Position numbers and translations under genes: made by a program. Source: JANNBN01 sp031430595 (GTDB taxonomy: Bacteria; Actinomycetota; Acidimicrobiia; Acidimicrobiales; JANYDT01). From it: DNA of 64,000 nt. The notes beneath the pieces were generated by a model. That model was not told the origin of the DNA. It did not search any database and saw nothing but the letters and a program-made list of their open reading frames with translations. Below are positions 41,845 to 49,484 of the stretch, one piece after another (within the stretch, counting starts at the first letter, position 1; each line of letters begins with the position of its first letter). The DNA is taken from assembly GCA_031430595.1 (NCBI GenBank), contig JANPBU010000019.1, forward strand, positions 13,940 to 77,939. Reading direction: 5' to 3'.

Positions 41845-42013
41845 GCGCGCTGGCTATTTAGTTGAGTCGCTTACGGATCTCCATCTTGACGAGCTTGCTG
41901 CTGCCGCGAACGCGGGTGAGCCAACTTTGCTTGATCCACATGGGGATCGGCGAGGCCCAGTGGATCGCCGTTGGAATGTCCGTGTCAATGTGAAAGTCGA
42001 GCCCGAAGCATGA
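41801..42013 (+). pseudogene. Fragment directly upstream of the AbiEii-like toxin remnant, possibly antitoxin
   Basis: A second frame carries FAKLAGLVAAHALKRAGYLV and LTDLHLDELAAAANAGEP and ends in NVRVNVKVEPEA, stop at 42013. Its stop overlaps the start of the next fragment as ATGA, the usual arrangement of an antitoxin followed by its toxin. It has no credible start and no recognised antitoxin domain. AbiEi-like identity is only suggested by position. Confidence 0.35.
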
Positions 42014-42782
42014 TCAGCAACGACGCAATCATTGGATGGCAGAGCACTGTCGGCTTCGCCAGCTCACAACACGCCGAACAAGATCTTGTCTTGTCGCGCC
42101 TCATCATCGAAATCGCCAACAATCCGATGCTCGGCGAAGAGCTGGTGTTTCGTGGCGGAACTTGCCTGCACAAGCTTCACCTCGCAAAGCCGTTGCGGTA
42201 TGCGAAGACCTCGACCACGTGCGGTCAACGAACACGCCGATCGGGCCGTTTATCGACCAGTTGCGTGGGCTGGGTGAAATGCTTGGCATGAAGGTGAACA
42301 CCGAAATTTCTCGTCACCCGAAGGTTTACCTCCGTTCGGATTTTGAAGACGGTGGCGGGCGGACGCGCATCAAGATCGAAATGAATACCTTCGAAACATC
42401 TCCAGCCTTCGATCCAATCCATGTGCCATTCGGTGTCGATTAGCGATGGTGGACAGGCACGGCCGACGTGTAGACGTTTCGAGTCGAAGAATTGGTTGCG
42501 ACGAAACTGCGAGCGCTCTATCAACGCCGAAAAGGGCGAGACCTCTTCGACCTGTGGCTGGCCCTGACCGAACTAAACATATCGCCCGAGGCAATTCTTG
42601 CGGGTTTCGCCCCGTACCGCCCCGACCGATACACCAAAGAATGAGCGATCGCCGGATTGGCTGGGCACCTAGCCCACCCAAGCTTTCGGGCCGACGCCGA
42701 GCTCATGGCCGTCGCGAGCCCGAACTACGACCTCGACCAAGCAGGCGACTTAATCCGAACGGCGTTACTCGATCACCTTTGA
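42010..42782 (+). pseudogene. Decayed AbiEii-type nucleotidyltransferase toxin gene
   Basis: Reading across lesions recovers nearly a whole AbiEii protein of ~257 codons. From ATG 42010: ELVFRGGTCLHKLHLAKPLRY (motif I). Near 42205 a one-base loss shifts frame; the next frame gives EDLDHVRSTNTPIGPFIDQL (motif II, DxD) and RTRIKIEMNTFE. TAG codons at 42441-42443 and 42471-42473 and a TGA at 42642-42644 interrupt it; the same frame still shows VEELVATKLRALYQRRKGRD, FDLW and the C-terminus to 42782. With one frameshift and three stops, the gene cannot be functional. AbiE-type systems are type IV toxin-antitoxin modules with phage-defence roles. Confidence 0.8.
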
Positions 42783-42925
42783 GCGCTGTCAAAACCATAC
42801 CGTTTCGGTAGAAGTATGCCATTGCCCTGCGTGACCCGTTTTAATATGCACGAATAGCAACTCGAAGTGTCGCCTGTCAGCAATTTGTCATCACTTTTTC
42901 AGCAAAGGACCCGAAACTAGCGGAT

Positions 42926-42955
42926 GTCAGACGTCAGAACGTCAGACGTCAGAAC
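42926..42955. repeat. Tandem 15-bp repeat
   Basis: GTCAGACGTCAGAAC occurs twice in a row (42926-42940, 42941-42955), each itself built from GTCAG units. It lies in the 250-base stretch between the decayed toxin gene and fabF, which otherwise holds nothing recognisable. Confidence 0.85.
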
Positions 42956-42994
42956 ATAAGCGTACGGACCAGCGAGCATGCGATAACCCGATAT

Positions 42995-43008
42995 TTCAAG
43001 TCCCCCTT
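42995..43008 (+). repeat. Right copy of 14-bp direct repeat flanking decayed island
   Basis: TTCAAGTCCCCCTT, identical to 41559-41572, placed 24 bases from the end of fabF. The two copies bracket all toxin-antitoxin remnants. Confidence 0.7.
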
Positions 43009-43031
43009 CGACACCTTTGCGTGAGTATGCC

Positions 43032-44228
43032 TTAGGCGATGTACGGGGCCATGACGATGGTTCCGTTGTGGCCGCCGAAGCCAAGCGAGTTTGACAGAGA
43101 CGGGCCAGGTTCCCACGAGCGGGGCTCATCAAGCACGAGGTCAAGGTTGATCATCGGGTCAACCGTTTCGAGGGAGGTGCCCCTGGTTGGTGGAATGAGG
43201 TTTCGCTCGATACTCAATGCCAACGCTACGGCCTCGATACCACCAGCAGCACCAAGTGCGTGCCCGGTGACACCCTTTGTCGATGTGATGATCGGCCCGT
43301 GTTGGCCAAATACTTTCGTGAGTGCCTCTGCCTCGGCTGCGTCATTCAGTGGTGTCGATGTTCCGTGGGCATTCACGTGACGAACATCGCTGGCCGTGAT
43401 GCCAGCGTCGATAAGTGCCAATTCCATACAACGAACAGCACCATTACCTCCGGGTGCCGGCGCAGTGATGTGATGGGCGTCGGCGGTGTTCGCTGAACCC
43501 AACAGTTCGCCGTAAATGTGGGCGCCGCGAGCCAACGCATGTTCGAGTTCTTCAATCACCAAAATACCGGCACCCTCGGCAATAACAAAGCCGTCGCGCC
43601 CGGTTGAAAATGGGCGTGACCAGCCGCTCTTCGAGAGAGCTGTCATGTTGCCAAAACCTGCCAGCGCAGTTGGTGTGAGTGAGCTCTCGGCCCCGCCCGT
43701 AACCATGACGTCAGCTAAACCCAATTGAATCAGCCGTGTTGCATTACCAATCGCATGGGTACCAGCAGCACATGCCGTCACCGTTGTTTCGCAAGGCCCC
43801 TGAAGGTTGTACCGCATCGAAATCGCAGCTGCCGCAGCATTACTCATCATCATCGGAACAAGAAATGGCGAAACCCGACGCTCTCCCTTTTCGACCCGAA
43901 TCAAAATCTGTTCTTCAAGCGTTGTGAGGCCACCAACCCCTGAAGCAACAAACGAACCACACCGGGCCGGGTCAGCATCGAGCGGACCCGCATCTTTGAG
44001 CGCTTCATCGGCAGCAACAATGGCGAACTGCTGGAATCGATCGGCTCGGCGAAGCTCTTTGACATCACTGATGACACCAGATGCATCAAAGTTCTCGATG
44101 CGTCGCGATACGTCACCGGGATTGCTGTGAAGAAGACCTTCCCAGAATGCGTCGCGCCCGGCACCGCAGTGCGCAATGACACCAACACCGGTGACCACGA
44201 CTCGACGTTGATAACGGTTGCTATTCAT
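43032..44228 (-). CDS. fabF: 3-oxoacyl-[acyl-carrier-protein] synthase II
   Basis: A 398-residue elongating ketosynthase. Catalytic residues are seen in order: Cys in TVTACAAGTHAI near residue 160, His in VRHVNAHGTSTPLND, and His in TKGVTGHALGAAGG; the Gly-rich ending SLGFGGHNGTI is intact. It extends acyl-ACP with malonyl-ACP. It is the last gene of the minus-strand FASII cluster fabD-fabH-fabG-acpP-fabF. A 107-base space with degenerate GGGTTGAAC repeats separates it from acpP. Confidence 0.95.
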   Translation of the reverse strand: MNSNRYQRRVVVTGVGVIAHCGAGRDAFWEGLLHSNPGDVSRRIENFDASGVISDVKELRRADRFQQFAIVAADEALKDAGPLDADPARCGSFVASGVGGLTTLEEQILIRVEKGERRVSPFLVPMMMSNAAAAAISMRYNLQGPCETTVTACAAGTHAIGNATRLIQLGLADVMVTGGAESSLTPTALAGFGNMTALSKSGWSRPFSTGRDGFVIAEGAGILVIEELEHALARGAHIYGELLGSANTADAHHITAPAPGGNGAVRCMELALIDAGITASDVRHVNAHGTSTPLNDAAEAEALTKVFGQHGPIITSTKGVTGHALGAAGGIEAVALALSIERNLIPPTRGTSLETVDPMINLDLVLDEPRSWEPGPSLSNSLGFGGHNGTIVMAPYIA

Positions 44229-44335
44229 AGGAAAGACCTCTCAGCCTGCGGGTCGAACGGTGTGGATGGGCCGGATGGTGGAATGGATCGAACGTGCGAA
44301 CGGTGCGGACGGGTTGAACGGGTTGAACGGGTCGA

Positions 44336-44578
44336 TCAGCCGAGTTTGGCCATGACGAGCTCGAACGCTGAGCCCACAGTTGCGATGCCGTCAAGTTCGG
44401 TGTCTTCGATTTTGATGTCGAACTTCTCTTCAAGTTCCATGGCAAATTCGGCCAGGGTCAATGAATCGGCGTCGAGGTCATCGGCAAAGCTCGCAGTCTC
44501 AACAATCTTCGATGCGTCAACCGCGAGTACGTCGGCTGCTGATGCTGAAAAGGTGGTCCAAGCTTCGTCACGGTTCAT
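44336..44578 (-). CDS. acpP: Acyl carrier protein
   Basis: Starting at ATG 44578 (MNRDEAWTTF) gives an 80-residue acidic ACP with the phosphopantetheine Ser in DLDADSLTLAEFAM near residue 38. It carries growing acyl chains in FASII. A GGAAC ribosome site precedes the ATG by about ten bases; the frame open to 44725 is not coding. The family motif usually reads DSLD; here it is DSLT. Confidence 0.93.
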   Translation of the reverse strand: MNRDEAWTTFSASAADVLAVDASKIVETASFADDLDADSLTLAEFAMELEEKFDIKIEDTELDGIATVGSAFELVMAKLG

Positions 44579-44603
44579 GATGGTTAGTTCCTTAAGGTTT
44601 GTT

Positions 44604-44650
44604 TGGGTGAGTTGAAAATGTGGGTGAGTTGAAAATGTGGGTGAGGTGAA
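44604..44650. repeat. 17-bp tandem repeat between fabG and acpP
   Basis: TGGGTGAGTTGAAAATG occurs at 44604-44620 and 44621-44637, followed by a partial third copy with one change. On the coding (minus) strand it is a C/A/T-rich leader between the fabG stop and the acpP ribosome site. Confidence 0.85.
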
Positions 44651-44663
44651 TGAAGAAAACGTA

Positions 44664-45371
44664 CTAGTGGCCCATGCCGAGCCCACCGTCAACGGGAAGC
44701 ACAGCGCCCGTGATGGCACCCGCAAGAGGTGAAGCCAGAAACACTACCGCTGCGGCTATCTCGTTTGGTGTCGCCAGCCTGCCAAGTGGGGTTTGGGTAA
44801 CTAGACCGGTGCGTTGCTGGTCATTTAACGCAGCAACCATGTCAGTGTCGACCCCACCGGGTGCCACAACGTTGACCGTAATACTTCGGGGTGCAAGTTC
44901 GGCGGCCAACGACCTAGCCAAACCAATTAGGCCGGCCTTCGATGCCGCATAGTTCGCCTGCCCCGGAACGCCCATATAGGCAACCACCGACGACATGAAA
45001 ATGATGCGGCCTTTTCGGGCCTTCATCATTGGGGAAGTGGCTCGCTTGGCAACCCTGAATGCGCCCGTGAGGTTTGCATCGATCACCGAGGTAAACGTTT
45101 CATCGCTCATTCGAACGAAGAGCCCGTCTTTGGTGATTCCGGCGTTGGCGACAAGTATTTCGACCGGCCCGAGCGCCGCCTCAACCTCGGTGAAGGCACG
45201 CTCGACATCGCTTGTTGACGTCACGTCGCATTTCACGGCAGTAAACGGTCCGACAGGTGCTTCGCTTCGGTACGTGACTGCTACTTGGTCGCCAAGCGCT
45301 GCGAACATTTCGGCGCAGGCCAGCCCGATTCCACGGTTACCCCCCGTAATGAGCACCACCCGTCCACTCAC
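44664..45371 (-). CDS. fabG: 3-oxoacyl-[acyl-carrier-protein] reductase
   Basis: A 235-residue SDR starting at GTG 45371 inside the fabH stop (GTGA overlap). The NADPH-binding motif VVLITGGNRGIGLA is at residues 4-17; NANAGI-like VANAGITKDG near 80; the catalytic triad Ser (FMSSVVAYMG), Tyr and Lys (YAASKAG) follow. It reduces 3-oxoacyl-ACP in FASII. The frame is open further upstream but that part lies within fabH. Context makes fabG, rather than a general SDR, a firm call. Confidence 0.92.
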   Translation of the reverse strand: MSGRVVLITGGNRGIGLACAEMFAALGDQVAVTYRSEAPVGPFTAVKCDVTSTSDVERAFTEVEAALGPVEILVANAGITKDGLFVRMSDETFTSVIDANLTGAFRVAKRATSPMMKARKGRIIFMSSVVAYMGVPGQANYAASKAGLIGLARSLAAELAPRSITVNVVAPGGVDTDMVAALNDQQRTGLVTQTPLGRLATPNEIAAAVVFLASPLAGAITGAVLPVDGGLGMGH

Positions 45372-46387
45372 GCAGTGGCCCCCGTAGTAGCGCTCGGCCC
45401 CGAGACGGCCTGCGAAGCATGCCAAGCCGGGCCATGACCACCCTCTCGGGTTACGCCACCCCAACGCACGATCGATGACGCCCACGTCATCCCGGCCCCG
45501 AACCCACTCATGAGTACGAGATCACCGGGTTTGATATTGCCCTGGTCAAGTTCGTGGATGAGGGCGAGCGGAATAGACGCGGCCGATGTGTTACCGGCAA
45601 AGTCGACCGTGGTCGAAGTGCGATCCATGGTGTAACCCAGACGTTTGACGGCGGTTTCGATAATGCGTCGATTCGCTTGGTGGGGAATGAACCAGTCAAT
45701 GTCATCAATCGTGAGTTTCGCTCGTTCAAGTGATTTCGTACCTGAATCGACGATCGCATGCACCGCACGCCGGAAGACCTCGCGGCCATCCATCATGGTG
45801 ACGCCATCGTGAGGGGTGTACAACGCAGAAACTGCGGAACCGTCGACCCCGAGGTCGTAACTAAGAAGTTCGCCTTCACCCTCGGTCGCTTCAAGCACTA
45901 CTGCGCCAGCGCCGTCACCAAACAAAATGGCGGTGCCGCGGTCGGTTTTGTCGATGATTCGGCTGAGCTGTTCAGACCCGATGATAAGTACGCGGTTGAT
46001 TCCCATGTTCAGCATGGCGTGGGCGGTGACAAGCGAGTAAGTGAAACCAGAACAAGCGGCTCCAAGATCGAACGCCCCGCAGGTCAACCCAAGTTCATGT
46101 TGCACAATTGCTGACGAGCCCGGAAGTATGAACTCGGGTGAGCAGGTGGCAAACACCAGCAGATCGATGTCGGATGGTGCCAGGCCAGCCATGTCCAGCG
46201 CAATTTTCGCGGCCCGTACCCCCAGTGCAGCTGGCCCCTCGTCACCCCAGCGACGTTCGTGGATACCGGTTCGTTCAACGATCCAGTCGTGGTTTGTATC
46301 CATGGTTTTAGCCAGGTCGTGATTGGTGATCACGGTTGGTGGCAGGTAGCCGCCCCATCCGGTGATGACTCCTCCTCGTTGTGACAT
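45368..46387 (-). CDS. fabH: 3-oxoacyl-[acyl-carrier-protein] synthase III
   Basis: A 339-residue initiating ketosynthase. Catalytic Cys lies in LGAACSGFTYSL near residue 118, His in WFIPHQANRRI and Asn in DFAGNTSAASIP. The N-terminal ITGWGGYLPPTVITN is typical. It condenses acyl-CoA primers with malonyl-ACP to start chains. fabG begins within its stop. Upstream, fabD ends 46 bases away. Confidence 0.95.
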   Translation of the reverse strand: MSQRGGVITGWGGYLPPTVITNHDLAKTMDTNHDWIVERTGIHERRWGDEGPAALGVRAAKIALDMAGLAPSDIDLLVFATCSPEFILPGSSAIVQHELGLTCGAFDLGAACSGFTYSLVTAHAMLNMGINRVLIIGSEQLSRIIDKTDRGTAILFGDGAGAVVLEATEGEGELLSYDLGVDGSAVSALYTPHDGVTMMDGREVFRRAVHAIVDSGTKSLERAKLTIDDIDWFIPHQANRRIIETAVKRLGYTMDRTSTTVDFAGNTSAASIPLALIHELDQGNIKPGDLVLMSGFGAGMTWASSIVRWGGVTREGGHGPAWHASQAVSGPSATTGATA

Positions 46388-46433
46388 GGGTGTTCCTCGA
46401 TCTTTCGACAGGTGGGCAGACGTAAAACGGGAG

Positions 46434-47609
46434 TTAGCTGACGTCTAGCCAGGCAATGGGTTGCCCGGCCATGACTCGTTCACCGGCAACGGCGAGCATC
46501 CCGGAAATGGTTCCGGCGAATGGTGATCGAACCTCAATATCGGCGATATGACCCATGATCCCACCGACCGCAATGATTGCCCCGTTGGTCGCCGGCTCGG
46601 TCGGTTGGTAGATGCCAGCTGCCGGGCTGACAACCATACGAACGGTCATCGACAGGTGTTCGCCCTCGGCGACTCGACGCGGAATTGGTGCCGCACCGTT
46701 GAGGATTTCAAGAAGTTTGTCGATATCGGAAGGCACCGCCACAGAGATAGCCAGTGCATGAGGAACAGTTCGTTTTGCGAGGCCGGTGAGTACACCACCC
46801 GCGCCCAATTCAATGAACGTGGTGATGCCTGCATCGGCCATGTAGACCACCGATTGACGCCAACGAACGGGCGACACGAGCTGTGCCCCGAGCAAACCCA
46901 GCCAATCGGAGGGGTTGTCGTGGGGGCGAGCATCGATGTTTGCCACCACGGGAACTTCGGGGGCCTGAAAGTTTGCCGAAGCGATGACTTGGCGAAGCTG
47001 TTCTCGGGCCGGTGCCATATATGGGGTGTGAAACGCACCGCCTACTGGTAACGCCATCGCCCGTTTGGCCCCGAGTTCCTTGGCGGCAACTGCGGCACGT
47101 TCAAGCGCGCCACTTTCACCGGCGATAACCACTTGGCCCGGGGCGTTGTAGTTCGCGACCCAGGCGTCGCCATCAGCACGTCGACACGCCGCATCGGCAT
47201 CATCGTCGGAAATACCGAGCAAAGCCATCATGGTTCCTGGGCGTTCGTCGGCCGCGAATTGCATTGCTTCGCCTCGATCACTCACGATTCGAACGCCATC
47301 TTCAAACGAAAGTGCGCCGGTGGCAGTGAGCGCCGTGTATTCGCCGAGGCTGTGGCCAGCCGCGAAGGTTGGCAGCAGACCCACCCGTTCTACGGCGTCG
47401 AGTACCACCATTGACAGCATGAACGTTGCTAGCTGGGTATTTCTTGGCAGTTTGAGTTCGTCTGAATCGGCATCGAGCAGCAATTTTGCGACGTCGCGCC
47501 CGGCGATGTCAGACGCGTCCAAGACGAGTTCCCACGACGGATGATCAGTCCACGGTGCACCCATTCCGGGCTTTTGGCTTCCCTGTCCGGGAAAGGTAAA
47601 TGCAACCAT
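46434..47609 (-). CDS. fabD: Malonyl-CoA:ACP transacylase with extra C-terminal biotinyl-like domain
   Basis: 391 residues from ATG 47609 (MVAFTFPGQGSQKPGMG). Residues 1-310 are a standard FabD with the nucleophile Ser in AGHSLGEYTAL, the AFHTPYMAPA His motif and the closing ELGAGGVLTGLAKR. The last ~70 residues do not belong to FabD: SPAAGIYQPTEP, then EVRSPFAGTISGML and GERVMAGQPIAWL look like half-repeats of a biotin/lipoyl-attachment domain. The EAMKM loop is missing and there is no lysine in this stretch, so it cannot be biotinylated. The FabD start is followed within the operon by fabH. Why FabD carries this module is unclear. Confidence 0.88.
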   Translation of the reverse strand: MVAFTFPGQGSQKPGMGAPWTDHPSWELVLDASDIAGRDVAKLLLDADSDELKLPRNTQLATFMLSMVVLDAVERVGLLPTFAAGHSLGEYTALTATGALSFEDGVRIVSDRGEAMQFAADERPGTMMALLGISDDDADAACRRADGDAWVANYNAPGQVVIAGESGALERAAVAAKELGAKRAMALPVGGAFHTPYMAPAREQLRQVIASANFQAPEVPVVANIDARPHDNPSDWLGLLGAQLVSPVRWRQSVVYMADAGITTFIELGAGGVLTGLAKRTVPHALAISVAVPSDIDKLLEILNGAAPIPRRVAEGEHLSMTVRMVVSPAAGIYQPTEPATNGAIIAVGGIMGHIADIEVRSPFAGTISGMLAVAGERVMAGQPIAWLDVS

Positions 47610-47741
47610 CACGGCAACGAAATCCTCAAAAGAGTCGTACAGAGTCACCGGTCGGTGATGAGTAACAAAGGTACGACCTCCCGAGTCAACCAATGGTTAC
47701 CTATCACGAACAATTTTTTCCGTATCGTGCAGCTTTCGAAG

Positions 47742-47747
47742 TAAGGT
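47742..47747 (+). promoter_or_regulatory. -10 box of the tRNA-Leu gene
   Basis: TAAGGT, 15 bases before the mature tRNA start, the same hexamer as at 1416 and 58550. Confidence 0.5.
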
Positions 47748-47762
47748 GATTGGGCTCCACCT

Positions 47763-47843
47763 GCCCGGGTGGCGAAATGGCAGACGCAGCGGACTCAAAA
47801 TCCGCCGCCGCAAGGCGTGCCGGTTCAAGTCCGGCCCCGGGCA
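47763..47843 (+). tRNA. tRNA-Leu (anticodon CAA)
   Basis: An 81-base type II tRNA. Acceptor arms GCCCGGG (47763-47769) and CCCGGGC (47836-47842) pair perfectly, discriminator A at 47843. The anticodon stem GCGGA/TCCGC holds the loop CTCAAAA, giving anticodon CAA for UUG codons. A variable arm with CGCCGCAAGGCG and a T-loop TTCAAGT in a GCCGG/CCGGC stem complete it. The 3' CCA is not encoded (CTA follows). Confidence 0.95.
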
Positions 47844-47901
47844 CTACGAAGTCGTGAGCGGGCTGGCGCCCCGCGACGGTTCCGTTCGGCGGTCCGAATG
47901 T

Positions 47902-48732
47902 TTAGGCCTTCGATTGGTTCCAGAGGGTCTTCGTCTCGTCGATAATCCGGCCGAGTTGTTCAACAGCCCCGCCAAGATGGGGGTCACGCAATGCATCGTG
48001 CATTCTGCTCGTGAAATGCTTCGGAGCAACCGCAAACGACGACGTGAGGTCGAGTGCGCCGCGGTCGTCGGTGTAGTAGTGCTCGTTCAGGGCAAAGACA
48101 GCGAAGGTAATCATGGCGACTGCACGCGTGATCCCGCCCATCGCCGCATACGCATCGTTTCGAGCAGCCGGTAGGCGTGCACTCTCGATGGTGTGTTCTG
48201 CACCCCAGAGAAACCCGTTTATTAGGTTGGTCTTGAGGGCTTCGGGGTACGGGCGCACCAATTCGCGGAGGTCGCTCACCACATCTCTGGGGTCAAGCAA
48301 AATCTTGCACATTTCGATTTCGCCCAGATAGGCTACGCTCGGGAAACCGTAGGGAGGCCGCTGCAGCCAATCGTGTTCAGCGACACCTATTTGAGCCTGT
48401 TCGATCACTCGTTCGTAGGCATCGATACTTCGATAGTGCACGTCAACGGGTTGTCCATCGACGACGAGTTTCGCGCCACCGTTGATCCACGGGCCCCACC
48501 CGCCAACTTCGACCACTATCGAGTCGAGTGTGTCGTTGATTTCGCTTGCGATGTCTCGTACTTTTTCAGCGTCGATACCGTTCGCGTCTCGGTACAGCAA
48601 CGCGAGATCAAGCGCCGAGTCGTCGGTGGTGTTTCCTTTGGCATGGGCTCCACTCAGAACGATTGCTTCAACTCCGTTCACCGCCCAAAGTTTGGAGCTG
48701 AGTTGTTCAGTAATTCCGTCGAGAGAAGCCAT
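47902..48732 (-). CDS. Nucleotidyltransferase-domain protein
   Basis: A 276-residue protein starting at ATG 48732, with AGGAAA nine bases upstream. The N-terminal VLSGAHAKGNTTDDSALDLALLY has the minimal nucleotidyltransferase signature: G-(A/S)-x-(A)-x-G followed by D-x-(A/D). The rest, including VDVHYRSIDAYERVI, resembles bacterial nucleotidyltransferases of the aminoglycoside-adenylyl or DUF4037-like kind. The canonical GS is GA here. Substrate unknown. It lies antisense, after the tRNA. Confidence 0.7.
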   Translation of the reverse strand: MASLDGITEQLSSKLWAVNGVEAIVLSGAHAKGNTTDDSALDLALLYRDANGIDAEKVRDIASEINDTLDSIVVEVGGWGPWINGGAKLVVDGQPVDVHYRSIDAYERVIEQAQIGVAEHDWLQRPPYGFPSVAYLGEIEMCKILLDPRDVVSDLRELVRPYPEALKTNLINGFLWGAEHTIESARLPAARNDAYAAMGGITRAVAMITFAVFALNEHYYTDDRGALDLTSSFAVAPKHFTSRMHDALRDPHLGGAVEQLGRIIDETKTLWNQSKA

Positions 48733-48773
48733 GGTTTTCACTTTCCTATTAACGACACGTTGCCAAGCTTCCC

Positions 48774-49484
48774 TCAGCCCCAGTTTCGGGGTGTATCTGT
48801 GAAGTCACCTTCAGTAATGCCGACGAGGAACGGGTTTGTAACCCGTTCGCGCCCAACCGTAGTGTTTGGGCCGTGGCCAGGAAGAACAGCAATGTCATCG
48901 TTGAGAGGAAAGATCTTTTCGATCATTGAGTTAATGAGTAGTTCGAATGATCCGCCGGGAAGATCGGTGCGGCCAATTGATCCGGCAAACAGGTGATCGC
49001 CCGAGAAAAGTAGTGGCGCGGTGCCGTCCATATCGAGTCGAAGACATACTGACCCCATGGTGTGGCCTGGTGTGTGCAGACAGGTGAAGGTCATGCCGGC
49101 ACCTTTCACGATTTGGCCATCTTCGAGGTCTTCGATGAGTTCGGGTGGTGACACATCAAGGTCGCCCAGGGCGCGGCCAAAACTCCCGCTGGTACCTCTT
49201 GGGTCGAGCAACATGTGTCGGTCATGGCTGTGTATGTGTACCGGGATGGGGTGGTCATGGGCTTTGATCACTTCTTTGACCCCACCGATATGGTCGATGT
49301 GACCATGAGTGGAAAGCAGTGCGACAAGTTTGAGTTCATGGTGGCGAATGCGAGCCAACAACGCCTGCGGGTCTGGTGGCGCATCGATAAGTACGCATTC
49401 GCCGCCCGGCCCGTTTGGGGCGATGAGATACGCATTCGTTTCAGCCAACCACAACGGAATTTTTTCGATAAGCGGACCGGTCAT
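48774..49484 (-). CDS. Metallo-beta-lactamase-fold hydrolase (glyoxalase II-like)
   Basis: A 236-residue MBL-fold protein. Metal ligands are seen in STHGHIDHIGG (HxHxDH), TPGHTMGSVCL, the FSGDHLFAGSIGR Asp, and VLPGHGPNTTVG. The size and the order of motifs fit the single-domain YcbL/glyoxalase II-like hydrolases, which cleave thioesters or lactones. It overlaps malQ by four bases (ATGA at 49481-49484), so both are in one transcript. Confidence 0.88.
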   Translation of the reverse strand: MTGPLIEKIPLWLAETNAYLIAPNGPGGECVLIDAPPDPQALLARIRHHELKLVALLSTHGHIDHIGGVKEVIKAHDHPIPVHIHSHDRHMLLDPRGTSGSFGRALGDLDVSPPELIEDLEDGQIVKGAGMTFTCLHTPGHTMGSVCLRLDMDGTAPLLFSGDHLFAGSIGRTDLPGGSFELLINSMIEKIFPLNDDIAVLPGHGPNTTVGRERVTNPFLVGITEGDFTDTPRNWG

